64,000 nt of DNA from Lentzea jiangxiensis (GCF_900104175.1 NZ_FNIX01000002.1:124001-188000), one strand, 5' to 3'; counted from the first letter of the stretch, positions 39,680 through 48,629 are shown. Notes: generated by a model not told the origin, from the sequence alone. Numbers and translations: made by a program.

Positions 39680-40318
39680 TCACTTGCCGGCGGTGCGCTT
39701 GCGCCGGCCCGCCGGGGCGTCGGCCGGTTCGTGCTCCGGGCAGTCCGTGCGCAGGCCCGCCAGCGGCAACGGCATCCGCAGCAGGTGGCAGTGGTGCGGC
39801 ACGGCCGGGTCCGGGTGCTCGTCGCGCCCGAAGAAGCGGCACGTGGTGCACGTGTGCGTCACGTTCACCACGCCCGTCCGGTGCAGGCCCTCGATCACCC
39901 GCAGCAGGGTGTGCAGCGTGGTCGCGCGGTCGGCCTCGGGGATCCCGGCGAGCGCACCCGTCAACGGGTCGTCCCAAGAGGACAGTCCACCCGCGACCTC
40001 CGCGCCGGACCCGGTCAGCGTCAGCAGTCGGCGGCGCCCGTCCGTGCCGGGGGAGCGCGTCACGAGCCCCTTGCGCTCCAGGGCCGCCACCGCGTCGGAC
40101 ATCGTCGGCGTGGACACGTCGAACTCCGCGGCGAGCGCCGCCACCTCGTGACGGGTCTGCGGGTGCTGGGCCAGTGCCAGCACCGCCTGCTGCTGCAGCG
40201 GCGTCAGCGCGTACTCCCGCGCCGTGCGCTGCGCCAGCGCCCGCATGCCGTGCCCGAGCCGCTCGAGCGCGTCGGCCAGCCGCCGGTCGAGCCCGGCCGT
40301 GCCGTCGGTGTCAGTCAT
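39680..40318 (-). CDS. MarR-family regulator with Cys-rich C-terminal extension
   Basis: 212 residues from ATG with AGGCGGAA upstream. The winged helix reads LTPLQQQAVLALAQ, HEVAALAAEFDVSTPTMSDAV and KGLVTRSPGTDGRRR. Beyond the usual MarR end is a segment with THTCTTCRFFG, PHHCHLLR and RTDCPEHE: four Cys plus several His. This arrangement could hold zinc or an iron-sulfur cluster and suggests redox or nitric-oxide sensing. The gene is divergent from the protoglobin operon across about 170 bases, so it probably regulates it. It tail-to-tail abuts the MOSC gene with four bases between. Confidence 0.85.
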   Translation of the reverse strand: MTDTDGTAGLDRRLADALERLGHGMRALAQRTAREYALTPLQQQAVLALAQHPQTRHEVAALAAEFDVSTPTMSDAVAALERKGLVTRSPGTDGRRRLLTLTGSGAEVAGGLSSWDDPLTGALAGIPEADRATTLHTLLRVIEGLHRTGVVNVTHTCTTCRFFGRDEHPDPAVPHHCHLLRMPLPLAGLRTDCPEHEPADAPAGRRKRTAGK

Positions 40319-40403
40319 GCGTTCCGCCTCGCCAGTGGGACTTTCCACGCCGATCGTACGTGCATTCCCGCTTGAGACCTGGATCACCGTGGAGCAAAGT
40401 TGG

Positions 40404-40418
40404 TAGGAGTCCTACCTA
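40404..40418. promoter_or_regulatory. Fur-family operator before the protoglobin operon
   Basis: TAGGAGTCCTACCTA, identical over 15 bases to the box before the Fur-catalase operon. It forms part of the palindrome GGTAGGA-G-TCCTACC (40402-40416). It lies between the divergent MarR gene and the protoglobin gene, about 68 bases before the latter. Confidence 0.75.
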
Positions 40419-40485
40419 GTTTGTGGCAGACTGGCGATCGCACCACCGAGGAACCCCCGCTTCGACCACCACGAAGGAAGCGACG

Positions 40486-41076
40486 ATGACGTCATCCGAA
40501 CCAGTACCGGGCTACACCCACGACGACCCGGACCTCGCGCCGTCCCCGGTCACCCGCGCCGAGCTCGACCTGCTGCTGGCGAGCGTCCTCTTCGGACCGG
40601 CGGACCAGCAGGCGCTGCACACCGCCGGTAAGGTCCTCAGTGGACAGATCGAGCAGATCCTCGACGTCTGGTACGGCTTCGTCGGCTCGCACCCGCACCT
40701 GGTGGCCTACTTCTCCACCCCGGACGGCGCCCCGATCGGCGACTACCTGGCACGGGTGCGCGCCCGCTTCGCCCGCTGGATCGCCGACACCTGCACCCGC
40801 CCGTACGACGAGCGGTGGCTGGCCTACCAGCACGAGATCGCGCTGCGGCACACCGAACCGAAGAAGAACGAGACCGACCACGCCGACTCGGTGCCGCACA
40901 TCCCGTTGCGCTACATCATCGCGTTCATCTACCCGATCACCGCGACGATCCGCCCGTTCCTGGCTGCCGGTGGGCACTCCGAGGAGCAGGTCGAGGCCAT
41001 GCACCAGGCCTGGTTCAAGGCGGTCACCCTCCAGGTCGCGCTGTGGTCGCAGCCCTACGCCGGCCGGGCCTGGTGA
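40486..41076 (+). CDS. protoglobin-family heme protein
   Basis: 196 residues, single-domain sensor-globin fold. PGYTHDDPDLAPSPVT at the N-terminus is the protoglobin signature. The proximal His is probably in WLAYQHEIALRHTEP, and the PLRYIIAFIYPITATIRPFL helix is conserved. It would bind oxygen, CO or NO in the cytoplasm. AAGGAAG precedes the ATG by six bases. It is followed by a thioredoxin-like gene after four bases and an AhpD-like gene after a further 105. This suggests a role in detoxification or redox defence. Confidence 0.9.
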   Translation: MTSSEPVPGYTHDDPDLAPSPVTRAELDLLLASVLFGPADQQALHTAGKVLSGQIEQILDVWYGFVGSHPHLVAYFSTPDGAPIGDYLARVRARFARWIADTCTRPYDERWLAYQHEIALRHTEPKKNETDHADSVPHIPLRYIIAFIYPITATIRPFLAAGGHSEEQVEAMHQAWFKAVTLQVALWSQPYAGRAW

Positions 41077-41080
41077 CGGC

Positions 41081-41632
41081 ATGAGCCTGCTGATGTCGCC
41101 GTCGAGCAGCCTCCTCACGCCCGCCCCGCCCTGGGAGACGACGCAATGGTTCAACAGCGAGCCGTTGGACCTCGCCCAGCTGCGCGGCCGCGTGGTGGTG
41201 CTGGAGGCGTTCCAGATGCTCTGCCCGGGCTGCGTGAGCCACGCCCTCCCGCAGGCCGTGCGCCTGTCCAGGACGTTCGGCGACGACCTCGCCGTCATCG
41301 GCCTGCACACCGTCTTCGAGCACCACCAGGCCATGACCCCGACGAGCCTCGAGGCGTTCCTGCACGAGTACCGCATCCCGTTCCCGGTCGGCGTCGACGC
41401 GTTCCGCAGCGCCGATCCGGCACCGGTCACCTTCAGCCGCTACCGCATGCGGGGCACGCCGACGACGGTGCTCATCGACCGTGACGGCGTGCTGCGGGCG
41501 CACAGGTTCGGCCAGGTCGACGACATGGCGCTCGCTTCGGCGGTGACCCGCCTGCTCGACGGGGCGGCGCCGCGCCTGCTCGACGAGGAGGCGGCGCCGG
41601 GCGTGTGCGCCGTCGACGGCACCTGCACCTGA
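41081..41632 (+). CDS. thioredoxin-like (redoxin/TlpA-type) protein
   Basis: 183 residues. The thioredoxin-fold region has VVVLEAFQMLCPGCVSHALPQ, whose CPGC is the redox pair, and the cis-Pro loop RGTPTTVLIDRDG. It lacks a signal peptide, so it should act in the cytoplasm. A second Cys pair near the end (GVCAVDGTC) is unusual and may be a resolving or metal site. It starts five bases after the protoglobin stop, so translation is coupled. Confidence 0.85.
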   Translation: MSLLMSPSSSLLTPAPPWETTQWFNSEPLDLAQLRGRVVVLEAFQMLCPGCVSHALPQAVRLSRTFGDDLAVIGLHTVFEHHQAMTPTSLEAFLHEYRIPFPVGVDAFRSADPAPVTFSRYRMRGTPTTVLIDRDGVLRAHRFGQVDDMALASAVTRLLDGAAPRLLDEEAAPGVCAVDGTCT

Positions 41633-41737
41633 CCTGAAAGTCCTCGCGGCGGCGAAGTGCGCCGCCGTCCCACCCGAGACCGGCGCTTCCCGTCCGGCCC
41701 CCAACCCGCTCCACCCAACACATCGAGGAGAACCACC

Positions 41738-42277
41738 ATGTCCCGCGTCGAACTCACCAACCCCGACCAGATCACCGACGAGCGCGCCGAGACCCTCGCC
41801 CAGATCAAGGGCGCCTTCGGCATCGTGCCGAACATGTTCAAGGCCGTCGCGAACTCGCCCGCCGCCCTGCAGAGCATGTGGGCGCAGTTCGGCGCCCTCG
41901 GCAGGGGCACGCTGGGCGCCAAGGTCGGCGAGATGATCGCCGTCGCCGTCGCCGACCAGAACCGGTGCGACTACTGCCTTTCCGCGCACACCATGCTCGG
42001 CAAGAAGGCCGGCGCCACCGCCGAGGAGATGAGCAACGCGCAGGGCGGCAGGTCCGACGACCCGCGCACGGCGGCCGTGCTGGCGCTGGCCACCGCGCTG
42101 ATCGAGCACCGCGGCCAGATCTCCGACGCCGACGTGCAGGCCGCGCGGGACGCCGGGCTGAGCCAGGAGGAGATCGTCGAGACGGTGGCGCACGTCGCGC
42201 TGAACGTGTTCACCAACTACATCAACGTGGCTCTCGACGTCCCGGTCGACTTCACCCGCGTGGCGCTCACCCGCTGA
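41738..42277 (+). CDS. AhpD-like / carboxymuconolactone decarboxylase-family protein
   Basis: 179 residues, all-helical. The AhpD motif ExxxxxxCxYCxxxH is present as NRCDYCLSAHT. Such proteins reduce peroxides or act as thiol-disulfide partners. GAGGAG lies before the ATG. It probably belongs to the protoglobin-thioredoxin operon, although 105 bases separate it. The three products together form a plausible electron relay: AhpD, thioredoxin-like protein, globin. Confidence 0.88.
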   Translation: MSRVELTNPDQITDERAETLAQIKGAFGIVPNMFKAVANSPAALQSMWAQFGALGRGTLGAKVGEMIAVAVADQNRCDYCLSAHTMLGKKAGATAEEMSNAQGGRSDDPRTAAVLALATALIEHRGQISDADVQAARDAGLSQEEIVETVAHVALNVFTNYINVALDVPVDFTRVALTR

Positions 42278-42379
42278 GGACACGGGGAGCCCGGTCCCGC
42301 AACCGGGCTCTCGTCCGAAAGTACTAGAGGGCAACTCGTTGTGGTGCAACGGCTCCAGGTGCGCCCTACGGTCGTGATC

Positions 42380-42823
42380 ATGACTACTGCAACGGGTAGG
42401 ACCACGCCGCCGAGCACCGTCATCGCCGCGTTCATGGGGTTCCTCGTGTCCTGCGTCTTCGCCGTGACCTCTGCCGGTGTCCTGGTGGGCACCCACGACG
42501 ACCTCGTCGAGGCGCTGAGGTCGTCGGGGACGTCGATGACCGAGGAGCAGCTGCAGAGCGCTGCCACCTTCACCCAGGTCCTGGTGGCGAGCATCGCCGT
42601 CGTGATCGCGCTGGTCCAGCTGTGGCTCGCGTTCAAGCTCCGGTCGGGGCGCAACTGGGCGCGGATCCTGCTGACGGTGTTCACGGTGTTCCAGATCGGC
42701 AGCCTGTTCATCGGGCAGGGAGCGGCGACGCTGCCCGCGTACGGGGGCGCGCTCGTGGCCGCGTTGGCGGTGGTGGCGAGCTACCTGCCGGCGTCCAACG
42801 CGTACTTCGCCAAGCGGGCGTAG
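42380..42823 (+). CDS. small integral membrane protein of unknown function
   Basis: 147 residues with four hydrophobic helices: AFMGFLVSCVFAVTSAGVLV, VLVASIAVVIALVQLWLAF, ILLTVFTVFQIGSLFIG and ALVAALAVVASYLP. It resembles the uncharacterised four-helix proteins common in actinomycetes. No ribosome-binding site is visible before the ATG, so the message may be leaderless; a start 39 bases upstream is possible. The histidine kinase gene begins 14 bases later, so it may be part of that operon. Confidence 0.7.
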   Translation: MTTATGRTTPPSTVIAAFMGFLVSCVFAVTSAGVLVGTHDDLVEALRSSGTSMTEEQLQSAATFTQVLVASIAVVIALVQLWLAFKLRSGRNWARILLTVFTVFQIGSLFIGQGAATLPAYGGALVAALAVVASYLPASNAYFAKRA

Positions 42824-42837
42824 CGGAGAATGCCGGT

Positions 42838-44001
42838 ATGACCGCAGGGGGAGCGCCGGCGCCGCGGCGCAGCGTGTTCGTGGCCGAGGTCGTCGCGCTG
42901 GTCGTGGCCGTGGTGGCCGACGGGGTGCTGGCCGCCGGTGGCGACGCTCCCACGGGCGTCCTCGGGCCGCTGCTCACGATGGTCGTGCCGTACGCCGGTG
43001 AGGCCGCGGCGGTCCTCGCGGTGCTGCGCCGCCGGTTCCCCCGCCAGTTGGAGCTGCTGGCCGGTGCGGTCGTCGCACTGTCCCTGCTGGGCACGGCCGC
43101 GGCCGGACTCGTGGACCGGGTTCCGGCCCAGCCGCCGGTGACGGAGGTGCTGGCGGTGCTGTTGCTGGCCGCCGCCGGATGCCGCCGGCTCCCTCCGGCG
43201 CGGGCGGCGGTGCTCGTCATCGCCGCCTGCGCCACCGTCGTGCTCGCCCCGCTCGTGCGCTACGGCCTCGGCCACGCGGCCCCGGTGGCCGCGGCGCTCG
43301 CGTGGGGAGCCGCGGTGGCGCTGGGACTGATCCTGCGCGACGCGGACGCCCGGCACCGCAGCGAGCTCGCGCGCATCCGCACCGAGGACCGGCTCCAGGT
43401 GGCACGGGACCTGCACGACCTGGTGGCGCACCACGTGACCGGCATCGTGGTCCGGACCCGCGCGGCGCAGGCGCTGGCCGCGAACCCGGCGGCACCGGTC
43501 CAGGACCCCGCCGAGGTCTACGACCAGATCGAGCACGCGGCGGCCGAGGCGCTGACCGCGACGCGCGGCCTGGTCGGTGTGCTGCGCAGCGACGAACCGC
43601 TGCCGTCACCGAGCCTCGTGCTGGGCGACGTGGTGCGGGCCGCGGTGGGCGACGGGGCTTCCGTCCACATCGCGCACGACGTCGAGGCCACCACGTTGCC
43701 GCCACAGGTGTCCGTCGCGCTGCACAGGCTGTTGCTGGAGGCGTTGACGAACGTCCGCCGGCACGCGCGGGCCACCGAGACCAGGGTCGAGGCGCGTTCC
43801 GACGACGGCGACCTCGTGCTGGAGGTCGACAACGACGGCGTTTCCGCGCCACCACGGGAAGGCGGGCACGGCATCATCGGGATGACCGAACGGGTGGAGG
43901 CGTTCGGCGGCGAGCTCGCCGCGGGTCCGCGGGACGGCGGCTGGCGGGTCACCGCGCGGCTGCCGCTGGGCGACGGCCACGCCGGGCCGAGGGGGATCTG
44001 A
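42838..44001 (+). CDS. NarL-type sensor histidine kinase
   Basis: 387 residues. The N-terminal half has about five membrane helices and no extracytoplasmic domain. The HisKA_3 box DRLQVARDLHDLVAHHVTG contains the phosphorylated His, and the HATPase domain follows (LLLEALTNVRRHA, GHGIIGMTERV). It resembles DesK/LiaS-type kinases. GGAGA precedes the ATG. The stop and the response regulator start share one base (TGATG). The signal is unknown, perhaps the membrane state. Confidence 0.93.
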   Translation: MTAGGAPAPRRSVFVAEVVALVVAVVADGVLAAGGDAPTGVLGPLLTMVVPYAGEAAAVLAVLRRRFPRQLELLAGAVVALSLLGTAAAGLVDRVPAQPPVTEVLAVLLLAAAGCRRLPPARAAVLVIAACATVVLAPLVRYGLGHAAPVAAALAWGAAVALGLILRDADARHRSELARIRTEDRLQVARDLHDLVAHHVTGIVVRTRAAQALAANPAAPVQDPAEVYDQIEHAAAEALTATRGLVGVLRSDEPLPSPSLVLGDVVRAAVGDGASVHIAHDVEATTLPPQVSVALHRLLLEALTNVRRHARATETRVEARSDDGDLVLEVDNDGVSAPPREGGHGIIGMTERVEAFGGELAAGPRDGGWRVTARLPLGDGHAGPRGI

Positions 44002-44639
44002 TGACCATCCGGGTGCTGATCGCCGACGACCAGACCCTCGTCCGCACCGGGTTCCGGCTGGTCCTCGACGCCGAGCCGGGCATCAAGGTGATCAGCGAGG
44101 CCGCGGACGGCGAGTCGGCGGTGCGGATGGCGCGGCAGCTGCGCCCGGACGTGACGCTGATGGACATCCGCATGCCGAAGCTCGACGGCCTGCGCGCGAC
44201 CGAGCTGCTGGCGGGCCCCGGCGTGGAGAACCCGTTGAAGGTGCTGGTCGTGACGACCTACGACGTCGACGAGAACGTCTACGCGGCGCTGCTCGCCGGC
44301 GCCTGCGGGTTCCTGCTCAAGGACGCCCGGCCGCGGTTGCTGGTCGAGGCGGTGCACGCCGCGCACCGGGGAGAGGCGATGGTCTCGCCCGCGGTCACCG
44401 TGCGGCTGCTCTCGCACTTCACCAGCGGCGCCGAGCAGCGGGGAGCGCCGCTGACCGGCCGGGAGCTCGACGTCGTGCTGGCCGTGGGCCGCGGCTTCAC
44501 CAACGCCGAGATCGCGCAGCGGCTGACCGTCTCGCTCTCGACGGTGAAGTCGCACCTCACGAACGTCCAGGGCAAGCTCGGCGTCCGCAACCGCACCGAG
44601 ATCGCCATCTGGGCGTGGCGCAACGGACTGCTCAGGTAG
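44001..44639 (+). CDS. LuxR/NarL-family response regulator
   Basis: 212 residues. The receiver domain has acidic ADDQ, phosphoacceptor Asp in VTLMDIRMPK and Lys in FLLKDA. The C-terminal LuxR helix-turn-helix is NAEIAQRLTVSLSTVKSHL. Partner of the kinase just upstream by translational coupling. Its 3' end overlaps the convergent RDD gene by eight bases. Confidence 0.95.
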   Translation: MTIRVLIADDQTLVRTGFRLVLDAEPGIKVISEAADGESAVRMARQLRPDVTLMDIRMPKLDGLRATELLAGPGVENPLKVLVVTTYDVDENVYAALLAGACGFLLKDARPRLLVEAVHAAHRGEAMVSPAVTVRLLSHFTSGAEQRGAPLTGRELDVVLAVGRGFTNAEIAQRLTVSLSTVKSHLTNVQGKLGVRNRTEIAIWAWRNGLLR

Positions 44640-45081
44640 CGCGCACCACGACCGTGCCGGCCACCATGTCGCCGAGCCGCTGGTGCCGGGGCGTCACGGC
44701 GATCAGCACGGCGCCGACCAGGCCCAGCAGCAACCCGTCCACGGCCATCAGCAGCCACCGCACGAAGTACGCCCGCAACGGCGGCTCACCGCCGCGCAGC
44801 GTCGTGATCCGCAGACCGAGCCACCGCATCGCCGGTGTCGCCCCGCCGTGGCGGAACGGGTACCAGATCTCCATCCACAGCACGCCGAGCAGCGACACCA
44901 CCACGACCGCCGCGAAGGGCAGGACCCGGAACAGCTCGACCGGCAGACCGAGCTTGATCAGCGGCAACGACAGCAGGACGCCGAGGACGAGGCTCAGGAC
45001 GGCGGCGACGCACAGCAGGACGAACTCGACGACGTGCTGGCAGTACCGGCGGAGCACGACGGAACGGGCATCGGTGGCCAC
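44632..45081 (-). CDS. RDD-family membrane protein
   Basis: 149 residues from a probable GTG. Three or four hydrophobic helices and the RDD-type signatures GATPAMRWLGLRI and ITPRHQRLGDMVAGT-like end (VTPRHQRLGDMVAGTVVV). The family is of unknown function; some members are ion antiporters. Convergent with, and overlapping, the response regulator gene. Confidence 0.8.
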   Translation of the reverse strand: MATDARSVVLRRYCQHVVEFVLLCVAAVLSLVLGVLLSLPLIKLGLPVELFRVLPFAAVVVVSLLGVLWMEIWYPFRHGGATPAMRWLGLRITTLRGGEPPLRAYFVRWLLMAVDGLLLGLVGAVLIAVTPRHQRLGDMVAGTVVVRAT

Positions 45082-45512
45082 CCGCCCATCATGCCAAGGG
45101 GGCGCGCGGGGGTGTCGCGCGGCCGGTACTTCGCCCGTCGGTGACCAGCGCGGCATGACCGGACCGCCCAGGGCGCCCGAGGACCTGGCTGCTGGGGGAA
45201 CCACCGGTTCTGCGCGAGTGGGGGTGAGGCTTCGCGGGTCGGCTTGGGGTGGCTGGGCGCCGGCACGGCTGGGTCGCGAGGATGTCGCGCGAGTCGGGAC
45301 GAAGCGCCGGGGTCGTCGTGCTGGAGTGCGGTCGCGTGCGTCCGCCCGGCCTGTGTTGCGGGTCGGTTCGTGAGACTGCCGCCTCCCGCCTCTTCGCAGG
45401 CCGACTTACGTCCACAAAGGACCGGAATCGAAACGTCCCGGCGGCGTTCGACGAAGAGTTCGACGGCGTTCGACACCTCCCTTGACGCTGGTGGTGCACC
45501 GATGCAGACTCC
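45082..45512. other. intergenic region, no gene recognised
   Basis: About 430 bases between the RDD gene and the sugar-transport operon. Open frames on both strands are Arg/Pro-rich shadows without binding sites. It must hold the RDD promoter and, at its right end, the promoter of the transport operon next to the LacI-type operator. Confidence 0.5.
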
Positions 45513-45526
45513 GGAAAGCGTTTTCC
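45513..45526. promoter_or_regulatory. LacI-family operator before the sugar ABC importer operon
   Basis: GGAAAGCGTTTTCC, an inverted repeat around the CG step. It lies 21 bases before the first permease start. The identical 14-mer is found at 56556-56569 before the second rhamnogalacturonan lyase, so one repressor likely controls both units. No LacI gene is within the window. Confidence 0.8.
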
Positions 45527-45547
45527 CGACTACGGGGTCAGGAGTTC

Positions 45548-46471
45548 ATGAGCGCCCTCGACGAACTGCGGCAGCTGCGCCGGGGTGGTGTGCAGGTCCG
45601 CAAACGCGACAACAAGGCGGCGTTCTGGTTCTTGCTGCCGTGGTTCGCCGGGCTGGTCTTCATCACGGTCGGGCCCGTGCTGGCCTCGTTCGCGCTCGGG
45701 TTCACGAAGTACAACCTCATCCAGCCCCCTCGGTTCATCGGACTGGACAACTTCGCGCGGGTTCTCGGTGACGAGCGGTTGCACAACGCGCTGCGGGTGA
45801 CGTTCACGTACGTGTTCGTGTCCGTGCCGTTGCAGTTGGCGTGCGCGCTCGGGGTCGCGCTGTTGCTCGACAAGGGGTTGCGCGGGCTTGCGTTCTACCG
45901 GTCGGCGTTCTACCTGCCTTCGCTGCTCGGGTCGAGCGTGGCGATCGCGGTGCTGTGGACGCAGGTGTTCGGCACCGACGGGTTGGTCAACCGGGTGCTC
46001 GGGTTCTTCGGGGTCGAGGGCAGGGGGTGGATCTCGGACCCCGACACGGCGTTGTCGACGCTCATCGTGTTGAACGTGTGGACGTTCGGGTCACCGATGA
46101 TCATCTTTCTGGCCGGGTTGCGGCAGATCCCGGTGGTGTACTACGAGGCTGCCGCGATCGACGGGGCCGGGTGGTGGTCGCGCTTCCGGCGGATCACGAT
46201 GCCCCTGCTGTCGCCGATCCTGTTCTTCAACCTCGTGTTGCAGATCATCCACGCGTTCCAGTCGTTCACGCAGGCGTTCGTGGTGTCCGGGGGGACGGGA
46301 GGGCCGTCGGACTCGACGATGTTCTACACGCTCTACCTCTACCAGCAGGGGTTCAGCCGGTTCGACATGGGCTACGCGTCGGCGCTGGCGTGGTTCCTGC
46401 TCCTGATCATCGCCGCCTTCACCGCGGTCAACTTCTGGGCGGCGAAGTACTGGGTGTTCTATGACGACTGA
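45548..46471 (+). CDS. carbohydrate ABC importer permease (CUT1, first subunit)
   Basis: 307 residues with six membrane helices and the inner-membrane EAA loop YYEAAAIDGAGWWSRFRRITMPLLSPI. It begins with a cytoplasmic N-terminus preceding AAFWFLLPWFAGLVF, as in MalF/UgpA-type permeases. GGAG lies before the ATG at short spacing. It overlaps the second permease by 11 bases. Likely imports unsaturated rhamnogalacturonan or pectic oligosaccharides, inferred from the neighbouring lyases and the shared operator. Confidence 0.92.
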   Translation: MSALDELRQLRRGGVQVRKRDNKAAFWFLLPWFAGLVFITVGPVLASFALGFTKYNLIQPPRFIGLDNFARVLGDERLHNALRVTFTYVFVSVPLQLACALGVALLLDKGLRGLAFYRSAFYLPSLLGSSVAIAVLWTQVFGTDGLVNRVLGFFGVEGRGWISDPDTALSTLIVLNVWTFGSPMIIFLAGLRQIPVVYYEAAAIDGAGWWSRFRRITMPLLSPILFFNLVLQIIHAFQSFTQAFVVSGGTGGPSDSTMFYTLYLYQQGFSRFDMGYASALAWFLLLIIAAFTAVNFWAAKYWVFYDD

Positions 46472-47303
46472 CGTCCGCAGAAGGATTTCGGTGCCCCTCA
46501 AGCACGTCGGGCTCGTGCTGATCGGGTTCGTGATGCTGTACCCGGTGCTGTGGATGGTCGTGAGCTCGTTGCGGCCCGGTGATGAGATCTTCCGCAGCCC
46601 GGGGCTGGTCCTCGACAGCTTCCAGACCGAGAACTACGTCGAGGGGTGGAACGCGCTCACGCCGTCGTTCGGGACGTACCTGCTGAACTCGGCGGTCCTG
46701 GTGCTCGGGTGCATCGTCGGGAACCTGGTGTCGTGCTCGATGGCGGCGTACGCGTTCGCGCGGTTGCAGTTCACCGGGAAGCGGTGGTGGTTCGGGATCA
46801 TGCTCGGCACGATCATGCTGCCGATCCACGTGATCATCGTGCCGCAGTACGTGCTGTTCTCGCAGATCGGGTGGGTCAACACGTTCCTGCCGATCATCGT
46901 GCCGAAGATCCTCGCCACCGACGCGTTCTTCGTGTTCCTGATGGTGCAGTTCATCCGGGGGCTGCCGCGCGAGCTCGACGAGGCGGCGCGGATCGACGGG
47001 TGCGGGCACCCCCGGATCTTCCTGCGGATCGTGCTGCCGCTGATGACGCCGGCGCTCGCCACCACCACGATCTTCACGTTCATCTGGACCTGGAACGACT
47101 TCTTCAGCCAGTTGATCTACCTGACGGACCCGGAGATGTACACGGTTCCCGTCGCCCTGCGGTCGTTCGTCGACTCGACGGTCGCGACGTCGTGGGGCTC
47201 GCAGTTCGCGATGAGCGTCGTGTCGCTCGTCCCGATCTTCCTCGCGTTCCTCATCGGCCAGCGGTACCTCGTCAAGGGGATCGCGACGACCGGGGGCAAG
47301 TAG
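46461..47303 (+). CDS. carbohydrate ABC importer permease (CUT1, second subunit)
   Basis: 280 residues, MalG-type permease. Six helices, with the EAA loop ELDEAARIDGCGHPRIFLRIVLPLMTP. It partners with the permease upstream. No ATPase gene follows: the next genes are the binding protein and enzymes, so energy must come from a shared MsmK/MsiK-type ATPase encoded elsewhere, as is usual in actinomycetes. Confidence 0.93.
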   Translation: MTTDVRRRISVPLKHVGLVLIGFVMLYPVLWMVVSSLRPGDEIFRSPGLVLDSFQTENYVEGWNALTPSFGTYLLNSAVLVLGCIVGNLVSCSMAAYAFARLQFTGKRWWFGIMLGTIMLPIHVIIVPQYVLFSQIGWVNTFLPIIVPKILATDAFFVFLMVQFIRGLPRELDEAARIDGCGHPRIFLRIVLPLMTPALATTTIFTFIWTWNDFFSQLIYLTDPEMYTVPVALRSFVDSTVATSWGSQFAMSVVSLVPIFLAFLIGQRYLVKGIATTGGK

Positions 47304-47318
47304 CCGGAGGGAAAGCCC

Positions 47319-48629
47319 ATGCTCAGAGGTGTTCGCCGCGGGACCGCGTGGGCGGTCCTGCTGTCGGTGACCGCGTCCCTGCTCGCGGCCTGCGGATCCG
47401 GGTCCGACGCCGGTGGTGACCTGACGACGGAGAAGGTCACGCTGCGCTTCACGTGGTGGGGCGCGGACGACCGGCACAAGCGCACCCAGAAGGTCATCGA
47501 CATGTTCCAGCGCAAGTACCCGAACATCACCGTCAAGGGTGAGTTCAAGGAGTGGAACGGCTACTGGGACAGCCTCGCCACCACGATGGCGGCCAACGAC
47601 GCCCCGGACGTCATGCAGATGGACGAGCTCTACATCGCCTCCTACGCCGAGCGCGGCGCGCTGCTCGACCTCAACGAGGCCAAGAAGCACCTCGACACCT
47701 CGAACTTCGACCAGAAGGCGCTCGCCACGGGCACGATCGCCGGCAAGCGGTACGGGCTGCCGGTCGGTCTCGGCATGTACTCGATCATGGTCAACACCGA
47801 CCTGCTCGCGAAGTACGGCATCCCGGTGCCGGACGACACCAAGTGGTCGTGGGACGACCTCAAGACCATCGGTGAGCAGGTGTCCAAGGCCGGCGGTGGC
47901 GCGGTGTTCGGCGTCCAGTCGCCGGGCATCAACGACGCGGCCGGGCTGAGCATCCGGGCGCGGCAGCAGGGCCACGCGATGTTCGACGCCGACGCCAAGG
48001 TCGTGCTGCCGCAGGAGATCGCGCGCGACTACTGGCAGTACGTCCTCGACCTGTCGAAGTCCGGTGCCGCGATGTCGCCGTCCGCGACGATCGAGAAGGC
48101 CTCCGCGGGCCTCAACCAGTCGGCGACGGCGACGAACACGGCGGCGTTCGGCCTGTGGTGGAACACGCAGCTGACGGCGCTGACGGCAGCCAGCGGTGCC
48201 AAGCTCAAGCTGCTGCGGCTGCCCGGTGAGACGCAGGGCAAGGCACCCGGCGCGTACTACAAGTCGTCGATGTTCTGGTCCGTCTCCGCGCGGTCGAAGT
48301 ACCCGGCCGAGGCGGCGGCCTTCGTGAACTTCCTCGCCAACGACGAGGAGGCCGCCAAGGTGCTGCTGACCGAGCGCGGTGTGCCCGCCAACCAGAAGAT
48401 CCGCGAGACGATCTCGGGGCAGCTCAAGGACACGGACAAGGCCGCCAAGGAGTACCTCGACACGGTGCCCGTGAGCGACCCGCCGCGGATCACGCCGAAC
48501 GGCGCCAGCACGCTCGACACGATCCTCAAGCGGCACACCGAGGACGTCCTGTTCGGCCGGACGACACCGGACCAGGCCGCCGCGTCGTTCATCAGGGAAG
48601 TCCAGTCCGAAGTGGACGCCGCGCGGTGA
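47319..48629 (+). CDS. sugar-binding lipoprotein of the ABC importer
   Basis: 436 residues, family-1 solute-binding protein. Lipobox LLAAC with Cys at residue 25. Typical elements are LRFTWWGADDRHKRTQKVID, NDAPDVMQMDE and the C-terminal FLANDEEAAKVLLTERGVPAN. GGAGGG precedes the ATG. It would bind oligosaccharides outside the membrane. Its stop overlaps the oxidoreductase start (GTGA). Confidence 0.93.
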   Translation: MLRGVRRGTAWAVLLSVTASLLAACGSGSDAGGDLTTEKVTLRFTWWGADDRHKRTQKVIDMFQRKYPNITVKGEFKEWNGYWDSLATTMAANDAPDVMQMDELYIASYAERGALLDLNEAKKHLDTSNFDQKALATGTIAGKRYGLPVGLGMYSIMVNTDLLAKYGIPVPDDTKWSWDDLKTIGEQVSKAGGGAVFGVQSPGINDAAGLSIRARQQGHAMFDADAKVVLPQEIARDYWQYVLDLSKSGAAMSPSATIEKASAGLNQSATATNTAAFGLWWNTQLTALTAASGAKLKLLRLPGETQGKAPGAYYKSSMFWSVSARSKYPAEAAAFVNFLANDEEAAKVLLTERGVPANQKIRETISGQLKDTDKAAKEYLDTVPVSDPPRITPNGASTLDTILKRHTEDVLFGRTTPDQAAASFIREVQSEVDAAR

